Positions 40,649-49,707 of a stretch of 64,000 nucleotides of DNA are shown piece after piece. The notes beneath the pieces were generated by a model. That model saw only the letters and a program-made list of their open reading frames with translations. It made no database searches and was not told where the DNA came from. Positions within the stretch are counted from its first letter, which is position 1; each line of letters opens with the position of its first letter. The DNA is from Luteibacter mycovicinus (GTDB lineage Bacteria; Pseudomonadota; Gammaproteobacteria; Xanthomonadales; Rhodanobacteraceae), in the NCBI RefSeq assembly GCF_000745235.1, contig NZ_JQNL01000001.1, forward strand, positions 1,860,001 through 1,924,000, read 5' to 3'. A program made the position numbers and the translations under genes.

Positions 40649-42499
40649 ATGCGCCTGCTTCCCGTCCTTGCCCTGACCATGACGTTTCCCGTCGTGGCTT
40701 TCGCGGCCGACCCGCACTCGTACGCCCAGCCTGACGCCGTCCGCGTCACCCACCTGAATCTCGACCTGAAGCTCGACTTCGGCAAGCGCGAACTGGCCGG
40801 CGACGCCACGCTCGATCTGGACTGGAAAGATGCCAGGGCGAAGGATCTCGTACTCGACACGCGCGACCTCAAGATCGCCAGCGTCGACGCCGTCGATGCG
40901 AACGGCAAGACCTCTTCGCTGAAGTTCGCCCTCGCACCGCGCGACAAGGAACTAGGGTCGAAGCTGACGATCCAGGCACCGGCGCACCCCGCCAGCGTGC
41001 GTATCGCGTACACGACCGTGCCGGAGGCCTCGGGCCTGCAGTGGCTGACGCCCGAGCAGACGGCGGACAAGAAGCAGCCCTTCATGTTCTCGCAGTCGGA
41101 GTCCATCCACGCCCGTTCCTGGGTACCGCTGCAGGACTCTCCCGCGATTCGCTTCACCTACGATGCGCACATCAGCGCACCGAAGGACGTCCGCGTGGTG
41201 ATGAGCGCGATCAACGACGCGAAGCACCCGCTGAACGGCGACTTCCGTTTCGACCAGCCGCATCCGATCCCCTCGTACCTGCTGGCCATCGCGGCGGGCG
41301 ACATCGCGGTGAAGGAAACCGGACCACGCAGCGCCGTTTATGCCGAACCCAGCATCGTCGGCAAGGCCGCGCACGAATTCGAAGACACCGAGAAACTGAT
41401 CGCCACGACGGAGAAGCTGTACGGGCCGTATGCGTGGGGTCGCTACGACATCCTCGTGTTGCCGCCGTCCTTCCCCTTCGGCGGCATGGAAAACCCGAAC
41501 ATGACCTTCGCCACGCCGACGGTGCTCGTCGGTGACAAGAGTCTCGTCTCGCTGGTGTCGCATGAGCTGGCCCATTCGTGGTCGGGCAACCTGGTGACCA
41601 GCGCCGCGTGGCGCGACATCTGGCTCAACGAAGGTTTCACCACCTACGTACAGGGACGCATCACCGAGGCCGTTTACGGCAAGTCGCAGGCCGACGAGGA
41701 AGCCCTGCTTTCCGCTCGCGAACTCGAAAAGACGATCGGCGCCATGCCCGCCAACACCCAGAAGCTCACGCCGGACGCACGTGGCGTCGGCGCGGACGAC
41801 TCCCTTTCCTCGGTGGCCTACGACAAGGGGTCGTGGTTCCTCCGTACCCTGGAGCAGCGTTTCGGCCGCGACACCTTCGATGCCTATCTGAAGGGCTACT
41901 TCGCGCACTTCGCTTTCCAGAGCATCGACACCGACACGATGTTCGCGTATCTGAAGGCCAACCTGCTCGATAAGTACCCGGGCAAGATGAGCGAAGCCGA
42001 GGCACGCGCGTGGATCTGGCAGCCGGGCATTCCGAAGAACGCACCGCTGCCGACCTCCGCGCGCTTCGACGGCATCGACAAACAGCGGGATGCTTTCCTG
42101 GGCGGTACCCTGGCGGCGGACAAGCTCGAGGCGAAAACCTGGAATACCCAGGAATGGATGTACTTCCTGGATCGAATGCCGGACGTGCCGCCGCTGGCGA
42201 AGATGAAGGAGCTGGACGCCGCCTGGCATCTCACCGGTACGCCCAATGCCGAAATCGGCATGCGCTGGTATGCCCATGCGATCGCCGCCGGCGACAAGGA
42301 CGTCTGGACCGCCGCGGCCGAACACATGACCCGGATTGGCCGCCTGTACCTGACGACGCCGGTCTATCGGGCGTTCGCGCGGACGCCGGAGGGTCTCGCA
42401 TACGCGAAGGCAACCTACGCCAAGGCGAAGAGCGGCTACCACCCGATGACGCAGCAGGCGGTGGAGCGCATCCTCGCCGGGACGTCGAAAAAGAACTGA
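40649..42499 (+). CDS. M1 family zinc aminopeptidase, secreted
   Basis: The 616-residue protein has a signal peptide (MRLLPVLALTMTFPVVAFA) and an M1 peptidase domain: the substrate-binding PFGGMENPN, the zinc motif HELAHSW (HExxH) and the third ligand in WLNEGFTTY 18 residues later. It resembles leukotriene A4 hydrolase-type aminopeptidases, with a C-terminal helical repeat. It should trim N-terminal residues from peptides in the periplasm. An ATG at 40607 would give a poorer signal, so ATG 40649 is preferred. Confidence 0.92.
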   Translation: MRLLPVLALTMTFPVVAFAADPHSYAQPDAVRVTHLNLDLKLDFGKRELAGDATLDLDWKDARAKDLVLDTRDLKIASVDAVDANGKTSSLKFALAPRDKELGSKLTIQAPAHPASVRIAYTTVPEASGLQWLTPEQTADKKQPFMFSQSESIHARSWVPLQDSPAIRFTYDAHISAPKDVRVVMSAINDAKHPLNGDFRFDQPHPIPSYLLAIAAGDIAVKETGPRSAVYAEPSIVGKAAHEFEDTEKLIATTEKLYGPYAWGRYDILVLPPSFPFGGMENPNMTFATPTVLVGDKSLVSLVSHELAHSWSGNLVTSAAWRDIWLNEGFTTYVQGRITEAVYGKSQADEEALLSARELEKTIGAMPANTQKLTPDARGVGADDSLSSVAYDKGSWFLRTLEQRFGRDTFDAYLKGYFAHFAFQSIDTDTMFAYLKANLLDKYPGKMSEAEARAWIWQPGIPKNAPLPTSARFDGIDKQRDAFLGGTLAADKLEAKTWNTQEWMYFLDRMPDVPPLAKMKELDAAWHLTGTPNAEIGMRWYAHAIAAGDKDVWTAAAEHMTRIGRLYLTTPVYRAFARTPEGLAYAKATYAKAKSGYHPMTQQAVERILAGTSKKN

Positions 42500-42552
42500 C
42501 CGCAGGTTCCTGCGCGCCGCTCCGGCGGCCGCGGGGCTTGCATCCTGCTCCC

Positions 42553-42575
42553 ACGCCCCGCATCTTGCGGGGCGT
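42553..42575 (+). terminator. Strong hairpin after the M1 peptidase gene
   Basis: ACGCCCCGCA and TGCGGGGCGT form a perfect 10-bp stem with a TCT loop. Only a weak CCTTCGTT tract follows, so it is terminator-like rather than canonical. It separates the peptidase from the hydrolase gene that starts at 42600. Confidence 0.55.
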
Positions 42576-42599
42576 CCTTCGTTCCAGGCTTCCGATTTC

Positions 42600-43598
42600 A
42601 TGGCAAAGACCACCATCCCGGCCACCACCACGTCGCGCCCCCTCTGGCAGCGCCTGTTGCTGCGGCGACTCAAGTTCCTCATCGTCGTCGCGGCGGTGCT
42701 GGGCGTAGGGGCCGGAGGCGTCTACCTGTTCGCGCCATCCCTGTTGCTGAAGGCGGACGCCGCGCGTCTCGCGATGGCGGCACACATGGAGGAGAAGCAG
42801 GTCGTGGCGGGCGATACGACCTGGTCTTACTACGAGGGGGGAACCGGCCCCACCATCGTGCTGCTGCACGGCTTCGCCGCCAACAAGGAAACCTGGCTGG
42901 AAATGGCCAAGGGCCTGACCGATCACTTCCATGTCGTCGCACCGGACCTGCCCGGCTGGGGCGAATCGTCGCGCAGCGACAACGGCGACTACGGCATTCC
43001 CGCACAGGCGGCACGTATCGAAGCGTTCGCGGCGGCGACGGGACTGCAGCATTTCCTGCTGGTTGGCCAGTCGATGGGCGGCGCGATCGCCGGTGTCTAC
43101 GCAAGCGAACACCCGGACCGGGTCGCGAGCCTCGTGCTGATGAGTTCGCTCGGACTGACCTTCAAGGACAACGACTTCGTTCGTGACGTGAAGGCCGGCA
43201 AGAATCCGTTCCTGCTCAAGGACCGTGCCGACCTCGAAGCCCTCCTCGCGCGGATTTTCCTCAAGCCACCGCATATTCCGGGGCGTCTCGAGGACGCGAT
43301 ACTGGACCGTAACGCGAAGGACCACGAGTTCATCGCACGTACGTTCGCCCAGCTGAAAGACCCCGCGCAGGCCTACGCGCTCGATCCCGTCATCGGCACA
43401 TTGCCCATGCCGGTGCTCGGCATGTGGTGCCGGGACGACAAGATCATCGACGTCTCCGCACTGGATACGCTGCGCAACGGTCTGAAGAGCTCGCCAGCCA
43501 TCAGCGTGACGATCATGAATGGTTGCGGGCACATGCCGATGCTCGAAAAACCCGATGAGACGGCGCGGGTCATCACGGGTTTCGCGCTGGCGCATTGA
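42600..43598 (+). CDS. Membrane-anchored alpha/beta hydrolase
   Basis: The 332-residue protein has one N-terminal membrane helix (about 24-48) and an alpha/beta hydrolase domain. The oxyanion loop is in LLHGFAANKETW, the nucleophile is S158 in VGQSMGGA and the catalytic histidine is in NGCGHMPMLEKP. It resembles MhpC/lipase-type esterases. The anchor suggests a periplasm-facing or membrane lipid substrate. It is a single gene, convergent with the YgjP-like gene. Confidence 0.85.
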   Translation: MAKTTIPATTTSRPLWQRLLLRRLKFLIVVAAVLGVGAGGVYLFAPSLLLKADAARLAMAAHMEEKQVVAGDTTWSYYEGGTGPTIVLLHGFAANKETWLEMAKGLTDHFHVVAPDLPGWGESSRSDNGDYGIPAQAARIEAFAAATGLQHFLLVGQSMGGAIAGVYASEHPDRVASLVLMSSLGLTFKDNDFVRDVKAGKNPFLLKDRADLEALLARIFLKPPHIPGRLEDAILDRNAKDHEFIARTFAQLKDPAQAYALDPVIGTLPMPVLGMWCRDDKIIDVSALDTLRNGLKSSPAISVTIMNGCGHMPMLEKPDETARVITGFALAH

Positions 43599-43630
43599 GG
43601 TGGCTTGTCATCGCCAGCGAGCCTGGCGAT

Positions 43631-44443
43631 TCAGTCCGCGACGTCGGCCACCAACCGGTCCAGCTGCATCTTCAATCCGCTGCCATGCGCGCGGAGCCAG
43701 TTCCGCTGTTCCTTCCAGTCCGGGAAAATGCCTTCGACCCAGTGCCAGAAGCGCGGTGAGTGATTGCGCACCTTCAGATGACACAATTCATGGACGAGCA
43801 CATAGCGTAGGGCCGCGGGTGGCGCCAGCGCGAGGGCGAGATCCAGATTGATGCGATCGCGCGTATCCAGACTGCCCCAGAGACTTTTCAACGGGCGGAT
43901 CTTCAAGGCGGTGGGCGACGCGTTGATCATCGGGATATAGGCCGGCAGCCAGCGCGAGACGTCCTTTCGGATCTGTGCTTCGAAGTGGGTGGCAAGCAGA
44001 CCGCGAGCCACGAGCAACGCCCGCGTGTGCGGACGTGGAATGACAAGGGTGAGGCCGTCCGCCGTCTGATCCACGCGGGGATAGGGACCCTCGGCCCAGT
44101 CAAGCGCGATTTCTTCGCCGCGGAACGGGAACGTCGTCGGCACACCGACTTTCAGGCGCGGAAGCGGCTCGGCATCGAGGTGAAACTCGCCAAGCTTCTG
44201 CTCGAGCCAGTCGGCATGATGACGGAGAAAGGCCGTCATCTGCGCCGTGTGCGTACCGTTGGGATAGGTGAGGCGGGCACCCTTGGGGGTGACGGTCAGG
44301 CGCAGCCGACGCGCGCGCGGGTGCGCCGACTTGAGCACGCGAATCGTGCCTCCGGTCGGCGTCGACAGCTCCAGCCACTCACTTTCTTCCGATGCCATGT
44401 CGCGAGTCTCTTTTCGATCCCGACGAACATCCCACCAACCCAT
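43631..44443 (-). CDS. YgjP-like zinc metallopeptidase (M48/WLM superfamily)
   Basis: The 270-residue protein contains the zinc site HELCHLKVRNHSPRFW (HExxH with a downstream histidine) at the C-terminal end, after an N-terminal strand-rich region with RARRLRLTVTPKG. This is the conserved YgjP/DUF45 arrangement, whose cellular substrate is unknown. AGGA lies six bases before ATG 44443; an in-frame ATG at 44398 (MASEESEW) is the alternative. It starts 27 bases after the rdgC stop and may be co-transcribed with rdgC. Confidence 0.85.
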   Translation of the reverse strand: MGWWDVRRDRKETRDMASEESEWLELSTPTGGTIRVLKSAHPRARRLRLTVTPKGARLTYPNGTHTAQMTAFLRHHADWLEQKLGEFHLDAEPLPRLKVGVPTTFPFRGEEIALDWAEGPYPRVDQTADGLTLVIPRPHTRALLVARGLLATHFEAQIRKDVSRWLPAYIPMINASPTALKIRPLKSLWGSLDTRDRINLDLALALAPPAALRYVLVHELCHLKVRNHSPRFWHWVEGIFPDWKEQRNWLRAHGSGLKMQLDRLVADVAD

Positions 44444-44470
44444 ATCAATTCCTGCGACGCAGCGCCTGAA

Positions 44471-45379
44471 TCACTCGGGGCGCGGCAACTTGAACCATTG
44501 TTCCAGCTTGCCGAGGAGTCGCGCGTACTCGCCTGCCATCAGGGCGAAATTCGCGTCCATCTCCGCGGCAGCCGATTCAGGGCTGTCGCCCTGCTCGTCC
44601 AACACCACATCCGTGAACTTGATCTTACGCAGAATCAGGTCTTCACCGAGCACGAATGAGATGCGGTCGTCGAAGACCAGGCCGAGCTGAAACACCTGCT
44701 TACCCGTACGCAGATGCTCACGGATCTCATCGGTGTCGAGATCCTGTCGGCGGCACCGCGCGATGGCGCCGGAGGCGGTGGCCGGGTCGCGCAGTTCGCA
44801 TTCGTCGCCGAGCGCCAGACCCGCCGGCAATTCTCCGGTAGCCACCCAGTGAGTCATGAGGATGCGCGGCGATTCCTCCGGCGCCAGCGGCACGGCCGGA
44901 AAGCTGCCCAGCGCCTCACGGATCTGGCTGAGCGTGTTCTCAGCCGACTTGCGACTGGATGTGTCCATGACCAGCCAGCCGTGCTTCTTGTCGGCATAAG
45001 CGGACATACGCGACGTACGCACGAAGGCGCGCGGCAGCAGCTCGTTCATGACGTCGTCTTTCATGCGCTTACGCTCGCGACCGCTGACCTTGCGGCCCTC
45101 TTCGTCGACGATCTTCTGCACGCGGTTGGCCAGTTCGTCGTTCACCACGGACGTCGGCAGGAGCTTGTCTTCGCCGGCGACGGTGACCATCGTGTTGCTG
45201 GCGACGGAATGGGTCAGTGCTTCTTCCTTGCGGCCGAGCGGGGAGATAAAGCCGCGCGTCGACATTTCCATCGGACCCACGGAACGAAGGCGATGCTCGG
45301 GCAGCACCTCGTCGAGGCGCTGGAGGTCGGCGGCGACCGGCTCGGAGAAACGGAACAGTGTCAGGTTGCGATAGAACAT
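44471..45379 (-). CDS. rdgC: Recombination-associated protein RdgC
   Basis: The 302-residue protein matches RdgC, a ring-shaped nucleoid DNA-binding protein that restrains RecA. It begins MFYRNLTLFRF and contains STRGFISPLGR, LLPTSVVNDEL and FRLGLVFDDRISF-like blocks. Length is as in E. coli (303). The upstream extension of the frame to 45844 is antisense sequence inside the aminotransferase gene and is not used. Confidence 0.95.
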   Translation of the reverse strand: MFYRNLTLFRFSEPVAADLQRLDEVLPEHRLRSVGPMEMSTRGFISPLGRKEEALTHSVASNTMVTVAGEDKLLPTSVVNDELANRVQKIVDEEGRKVSGRERKRMKDDVMNELLPRAFVRTSRMSAYADKKHGWLVMDTSSRKSAENTLSQIREALGSFPAVPLAPEESPRILMTHWVATGELPAGLALGDECELRDPATASGAIARCRRQDLDTDEIREHLRTGKQVFQLGLVFDDRISFVLGEDLILRKIKFTDVVLDEQGDSPESAAAEMDANFALMAGEYARLLGKLEQWFKLPRPE

Positions 45380-45455
45380 GGATCGGCGATTCTCTTGCGA
45401 ATGAGGGACCGCGGCGGGCGCGAGGCGCCGCCGGCGTAGGAGCGCGGAATGACGG

Positions 45456-46643
45456 TCAGACGACCTGGGCGATCGCGGAAGCGACGCGGTCCAGATTGCC
45501 GTCGTTGAGCGCGGCGACGCAGATACGGCCGGTACCGACGGCGTAGATGCCGAACTCGGTGCGCAGGCGATCGACCTGCGCCGACGAAAGACCGGAATAG
45601 GAGAACATGCCGCGCTGTGCTTCGATGAAGCCGAAGTCGCCGTGCTTCGCCAGTCGCTCGACCAGACCACGACGCATGGCGCGGATGCGATCGCGCATCT
45701 CGCCCAGCTCGGTTTCCCACTGCGCGCGCAGCTCGGCGTGGTTGAGCACCGCCGAGACGACGGCGGCACCGTGGGTCGGGGGGTTGGAATAGTTGGTGCG
45801 GATGACGCGCTTGAGCTGCGACTGCACGCGAACGGCTTCGTCATGCGAACCGGTCACGATGGACAAGGCACCCACGCGTTCGCCGTACAGCGAGAACGAC
45901 TTCGAAAACGAGCTCGCGACGAAGAACGGCAGGCCGGCATCGGCAAAGAGGCGCACCGCGATGGCGTCGGCTTCGATACCGTCGCCGAAGCCCTGATAGG
46001 CGATGTCGAGGAACGGCACGAGGTCGTGCTTGCGCACGGCCTCGATCACGCGCACCCAGTCCGCCTCGACGAGGTCCACACCGGTCGGGTTGTGGCAGCA
46101 GGCATGCAGGACGACGATCGCGCCCCTGGGCAGCTTCGCGAGGCCGCCGAGCATGGCGTCGACGTCGACACCGTGCGTCGCGGCGTCGTAATACGGGTAG
46201 TCGACGACCTCGAAGCCCGCTCCTTCGAACAGCGCGCGGTGGTTTTCCCAGCTGGGGTTGCTGATGGCCACGGGCACCGACGGGTTCAGGCGCTTGAGGA
46301 AGTCGGCGCCGACTTTCAGAGCGCCGGTGCCGCCCAAAGCCTGGGCCGTGACGACGCGGCGATCGGCAAGCAGCGGGGATGCGGCACCGAACAGAAGGTT
46401 CTGTACGGCGCTGTCGTAGAGGGCGATGCCGTCGATGGGCAGGTAACCGCGCGGCAGCTGCGCCTCGAGGCGGGCTTTTTCGGCCTCACGCACGGCGCGC
46501 AGGAGCGGCACATGGCCGTTGGCGTCGTAGTACACGCCAACGCCAAGGTTGACCTTGTCGGTGCGGGTGTCTGCGCCGAACGCTTCGTTGAGGCCGAGGA
46601 TCGGATCGCGCGGTGCGAGTTCGACGGAAGAGAAGAGAGTCAT
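45456..46643 (-). CDS. tyrB: Aromatic amino acid / aspartate aminotransferase
   Basis: The 395-residue PLP enzyme belongs to class I aspartate/aromatic aminotransferases. It has the PLP lysine in SSFSKSFSLYGERVG, the cofactor contact ACCHNPTG and the family start MTLFSSVELAPRDPILGL. It moves amino groups between glutamate and oxaloacetate or aromatic keto acids. TyrB and AspC cannot be separated safely by eye. It follows ttcA on the same strand 34 bases later. Confidence 0.92.
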   Translation of the reverse strand: MTLFSSVELAPRDPILGLNEAFGADTRTDKVNLGVGVYYDANGHVPLLRAVREAEKARLEAQLPRGYLPIDGIALYDSAVQNLLFGAASPLLADRRVVTAQALGGTGALKVGADFLKRLNPSVPVAISNPSWENHRALFEGAGFEVVDYPYYDAATHGVDVDAMLGGLAKLPRGAIVVLHACCHNPTGVDLVEADWVRVIEAVRKHDLVPFLDIAYQGFGDGIEADAIAVRLFADAGLPFFVASSFSKSFSLYGERVGALSIVTGSHDEAVRVQSQLKRVIRTNYSNPPTHGAAVVSAVLNHAELRAQWETELGEMRDRIRAMRRGLVERLAKHGDFGFIEAQRGMFSYSGLSSAQVDRLRTEFGIYAVGTGRICVAALNDGNLDRVASAIAQVV

Positions 46644-46677
46644 GGTCGGCAGGCCTTGAAGCGGGTAGAGGAAATGA

Positions 46678-47550
46678 TCAGTCGTTATCGTCACCGGCGT
46701 CGCCGCCGGTCAGCCAGGCATGTGCGTCGGCGCGCGCCGCGCCTTCGCGTGCGCCCAGCGCCGCGAAGTCGAACAGGCTACGGTCCGTCAGCTGTGAGGG
46801 CGCGATATTGCCCATCGCCCGGAAAATCGTTTCGCTGCGGCCGGGATGGGACTTCTCCCATTCCTGCAGCATGCGTTTGACCACCTTACGCTGCATGTTC
46901 TCCTGCGAACCGCACAGGTTGCAGGGAATGATGGGAAACGCGCGGGCCTCGGCGTAAGTCTCGATGTCATCCTCGCGGCAGTACGCAAGCGGGCGAATGA
47001 CGACATGGCGACCGTCGTCCGAGAGCAGCTTCGGCGGCATGGCCTTGAGGCTGCCCTGGTAGAACATGTTCAGGAAGAACGTCCCCAGGATGTCGTCGCG
47101 ATGGTGACCGAGAGCGATCTTGGTGATCCCGTTGTCCGACGCCCACTGGTACAGCGCTCCCCGCCGCATGCGCGAGCAGAGGCTGCACATGGTCTTCCCC
47201 TGCGGAATCACACGGGTGACGACGCTGTACGTGTCCTGCTCGATGACGTGGAACGGCACGCCCCGCCCTGTCAGGTACTCCGGCAGCACGTGCGCGGGAA
47301 AATCCGGCTGCTTCTGGTCGAGATTGACCGCGATCAGTTCGAACCGGACGGGTGCCTTCGCCTGCAGCGACAGCAGCATGTCCAGCATCGTGTAGGAGTC
47401 CTTGCCGCCGGAGAGGCAGACCATGATGCGGTCGCCGTCCTCGATCATGCCGAAGTCGGCGATCGCCTGGCCGACCTGGCGACGCAGGCGTTTGGCCAGC
47501 TTGCCGGCTTCGTAGCTCTGCTTGCGTGTGGCGTCGGGCGTGGCGGACAT
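46678..47550 (-). CDS. ttcA: tRNA 2-thiocytidine biosynthesis protein
   Basis: TtcA thiolates cytidine 32 in some tRNAs. The 290-residue protein has the ATP-pyrophosphatase loop [13 protein letters not shown] and two Cys pairs, [10 protein letters not shown] and IPCNLCGS, which bind the iron-sulfur cluster. [16 protein letters not shown] is also typical. The C-terminal 25 residues are a low-complexity Ala-Gly-Asp tail. It is divergent from the DUF465 gene. Confidence 0.95.
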   Translation of the reverse strand: MSATPDATRKQSYEAGKLAKRLRRQVGQAIADFGMIEDGDRIMVCLSGGKDSYTMLDMLLSLQAKAPVRFELIAVNLDQKQPDFPAHVLPEYLTGRGVPFHVIEQDTYSVVTRVIPQGKTMCSLCSRMRRGALYQWASDNGITKIALGHHRDDILGTFFLNMFYQGSLKAMPPKLLSDDGRHVVIRPLAYCREDDIETYAEARAFPIIPCNLCGSQENMQRKVVKRMLQEWEKSHPGRSETIFRAMGNIAPSQLTDRSLFDFAALGAREGAARADAHAWLTGGDAGDDND

Positions 47551-47652
47551 GCTCAGGCGGTATTCGGAGGGGACGGCCCCCTATTGTAGCCGCTGCGGGA
47601 CCCCGCGCCCGGGGTTACAATCGTCGCTCCCCTCCTCGCCCGGCCCAACGCC

Positions 47653-47859
47653 ATGCAGGTCCAGGATCCTCACGAGCTCCAGCAGCGCCTCGCCGAACTG
47701 AAGGTCGAGCATCGCGACCTCGACGCCGCCATCGACCATCTGGCCGCCGCCATCAGCCGCGACGAGCTCCAGCTGACCCGCCTGAAAAAGCGTAAGTTGC
47801 TGCTGAAGGACACCATTTCCCGTATCGAAAGCCGGCTCATCCCGGATCTGGACGCCTGA
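47653..47859 (+). CDS. DUF465 (YdcH-like) small coiled-coil protein
   Basis: The 68-residue protein is almost entirely helical with the DUF465 pattern: ELQQRLAELKVEHRDLDAAI, then LTRLKKRKLLLKDTI. Members are abundant small proteins of unknown role. It lies nine bases before the acetyltransferase gene and is probably translated with it. Confidence 0.85.
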   Translation: MQVQDPHELQQRLAELKVEHRDLDAAIDHLAAAISRDELQLTRLKKRKLLLKDTISRIESRLIPDLDA

Positions 47860-47868
47860 AGGACGCCG

Positions 47869-48465
47869 ATGGACCCCGTTCGCCTGGAAAACCCCTACGT
47901 CAGCCTCGAGCCGCTGCAACTGGCCCACATCGAGCCGCTGGAGCGCGCGGCGGCGGACGGTGACCTCTGGAAGCTCTGGTTCACCTCGGTGCCCGCCCCG
48001 GGCCGGATGACCGACTACGTCGAAGCGGCGCTGCGCGGCCAGGAAGAGGGCCGGATGTCTCCCTGGGCGATCCGCGAGAATGCCTCCGGCGAGATCGTCG
48101 GCAGCACGCGCTACTACGACATCGTGAACGATCCGTCCCGGCTGGCCATCGGCTACACCTGGTACGCCCGGCGCTGGCAGCGCAGCCATGTGAACACGGC
48201 AAGCAAGCACCTTTTGCTGTCCAACGCCTTCCAGAACGTCGGCGCCGTGGCCGTCGAATTCCACACGGATGCCTACAACCAGGATTCCCAGCGAGCTATC
48301 GAGAAGCTGGGGGCCAGGCGTGAGGGCGTGCTTCGGGCCCATAAGCGTCGTCCCGACGGATCGCTGCGTGACACCGTCTGCTACAGCATCCTCGCCACCG
48401 AGTGGCCGGATGTGGACAAGTGGCTGCAGTTGCGGCTCGCGCGGCTGGCTCCGCCGCAGGCCTGA
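47869..48465 (+). CDS. GNAT-family (RimJ-like) N-acetyltransferase
   Basis: The 198-residue protein has the RimJ/RimL-type pattern: opening VRLENPYVSLEPLQL, LAIGYTWYARRWQRSHVNT around the acetyl-CoA site and FHTDAYNQDSQRAIEKLGA near the end. It would acetylate an amine on a protein or small molecule; the substrate is unknown. It follows the DUF465 gene at a nine-base gap. Confidence 0.87.
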   Translation: MDPVRLENPYVSLEPLQLAHIEPLERAAADGDLWKLWFTSVPAPGRMTDYVEAALRGQEEGRMSPWAIRENASGEIVGSTRYYDIVNDPSRLAIGYTWYARRWQRSHVNTASKHLLLSNAFQNVGAVAVEFHTDAYNQDSQRAIEKLGARREGVLRAHKRRPDGSLRDTVCYSILATEWPDVDKWLQLRLARLAPPQA

Positions 48466-48478
48466 GGGACCGCGGCGC

Positions 48479-49498
48479 TCAGCGCGCCGCCACCGCCTCC
48501 GGGTGCGACGGCCGCACGATCAGCGTCGCCGTCATGCCCGCCGACAACACCACGCCCGCCGGCAGGTGGTCGCTGTCGATCCGCACCCGGACCGGCACGC
48601 GTTGCGCCAGGCGCACCCAGTTGAAGGTCGGATTCACATCGGCCAGCAGGTCGCTTCCGGTCGGGTTGTCGGCGTCGGTGATGCCGCGGGCGATGCTCTC
48701 CACGGTGCCTTTCAGGCGCGCACCACCGCTCATCAGGCGGATATCCACCGGATCGCCGATGCGCAGGCCCGGCAACTTGGTTTCTTCGAAGTAGCCGTAG
48801 ATCCAGTAGGAATGGCTGTCGATCAGGGCGAGGCGGGCCGTGCCGGCACTGGCGTAGTCGCCGACGCGGACGTCGAGATTGGTGACGAAGCCATCCACCG
48901 GCGCGCGCACCTCCGTGCGGTCGAGATTGAGCTGCGCGGAAGCGAGTTCGACCTGAGCCTGCGCAACGGCGGCCAGTGACTGCTGCTGCGCCGCACTGGC
49001 CTGCTTCGTGCTGGCCTGCGCCTGCTGCCAGCCTGCCTTCGCGGCATTGGCGGCGGCCATGGCGTTAGCCTTGTCTTCCGCCGAGATCACGTTGTTGATC
49101 AGTTTCTGGCGGCGCTCGGACTGCGCCTCGTACATCTCGAAATTGGAGCGGCTCTGCAACGCGCCAGCCTGGGCCGCGTTGATGCTCGCCCCCGCGGCGC
49201 GCGCCGCCGCCTCGGCGGCATTGAGGTTGGCCTCGGCCTGCGCGACAGCGTTGAGGTAGCGCGCCTTGTCGACGACGAAGAGCAGGTCGCCCTTCTTCAC
49301 CGTCTGGTTGTCGATGACCTTGACGTCCGTCACCAGTCCGGCGACGTCGGGAGCGATACGGACGATCTCCGCCCGCACGCGCCCGTCACGCGTCCATGGC
49401 GAATACATGTAGTGCTTCCACATGGCATGTCCGACGAAGGCGGCGATGACCACGACGACCGCGGTAACGGCGAAACGAATGATGCTGGCGAGTTTCAT
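48479..49498 (-). CDS. aaeA: HlyD/AaeA-type membrane fusion protein
   Basis: The 339-residue periplasmic adaptor has one N-terminal membrane helix (7-25), a lipoyl/barrel-sandwich domain (DVAGLVTDVKVIDNQTVKKG, later VRAPVDGFVTNL) and a long Ala-Gln coiled coil between. It links the AaeB-type inner-membrane pump to an outer channel to export aromatic acids or similar toxic compounds. It is the third gene of the MarR-aaeB-DUF1656-aaeA set and starts 12 bases after the DUF1656 stop. Confidence 0.9.
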   Translation of the reverse strand: MKLASIIRFAVTAVVVVIAAFVGHAMWKHYMYSPWTRDGRVRAEIVRIAPDVAGLVTDVKVIDNQTVKKGDLLFVVDKARYLNAVAQAEANLNAAEAAARAAGASINAAQAGALQSRSNFEMYEAQSERRQKLINNVISAEDKANAMAAANAAKAGWQQAQASTKQASAAQQQSLAAVAQAQVELASAQLNLDRTEVRAPVDGFVTNLDVRVGDYASAGTARLALIDSHSYWIYGYFEETKLPGLRIGDPVDIRLMSGGARLKGTVESIARGITDADNPTGSDLLADVNPTFNWVRLAQRVPVRVRIDSDHLPAGVVLSAGMTATLIVRPSHPEAVAAR

Positions 49499-49509
49499 GA
49501 GGGTTCCAC

Positions 49510-49707
49510 TCAGAACATGAACAGCGCGAAGGCGCCGAAGACACAGACGAAGACAGCGAGACGAAACAGCGGCGGGTGCCACACGAGCCGGTACAACCCC
49601 AGGCGACCCGCAATACCGTCCAGCAGCCACAACAGCAGCAGCGCCAGGACGAAGAAGACGAGCAGGCCGGGAACGAGCGCGTCGCCGAGTGCGATTTCAC
49701 GAGGCAT
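49510..49707 (-). CDS. DUF1656 (AaeX-like) small membrane protein
   Basis: The 65-residue protein begins MPREIALGDALVPGLLVFF and has two membrane helices. DUF1656/AaeX proteins always lie between FUSC-type pumps and HlyD-type adaptors. Its start overlaps the end of the pump gene by 11 bases. Longer frames upstream are antisense and are not used. Confidence 0.88.
   Translation of the reverse strand: MPREIALGDALVPGLLVFFVLALLLLWLLDGIAGRLGLYRLVWHPPLFRLAVFVCVFGAFALFMF

Noticed and set aside
42600..43598. Naming the alpha/beta hydrolase as a specific lipase or haloalkane dehalogenase
   Set aside because: Only general hydrolase motifs are visible; the Ser and His are found but substrate-defining residues are not.
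45380..45844. N-terminal extension of the rdgC frame
   Set aside because: RdgC begins MFYRNLTLFRF in all members I know; the extension is out-of-frame aminotransferase sequence.
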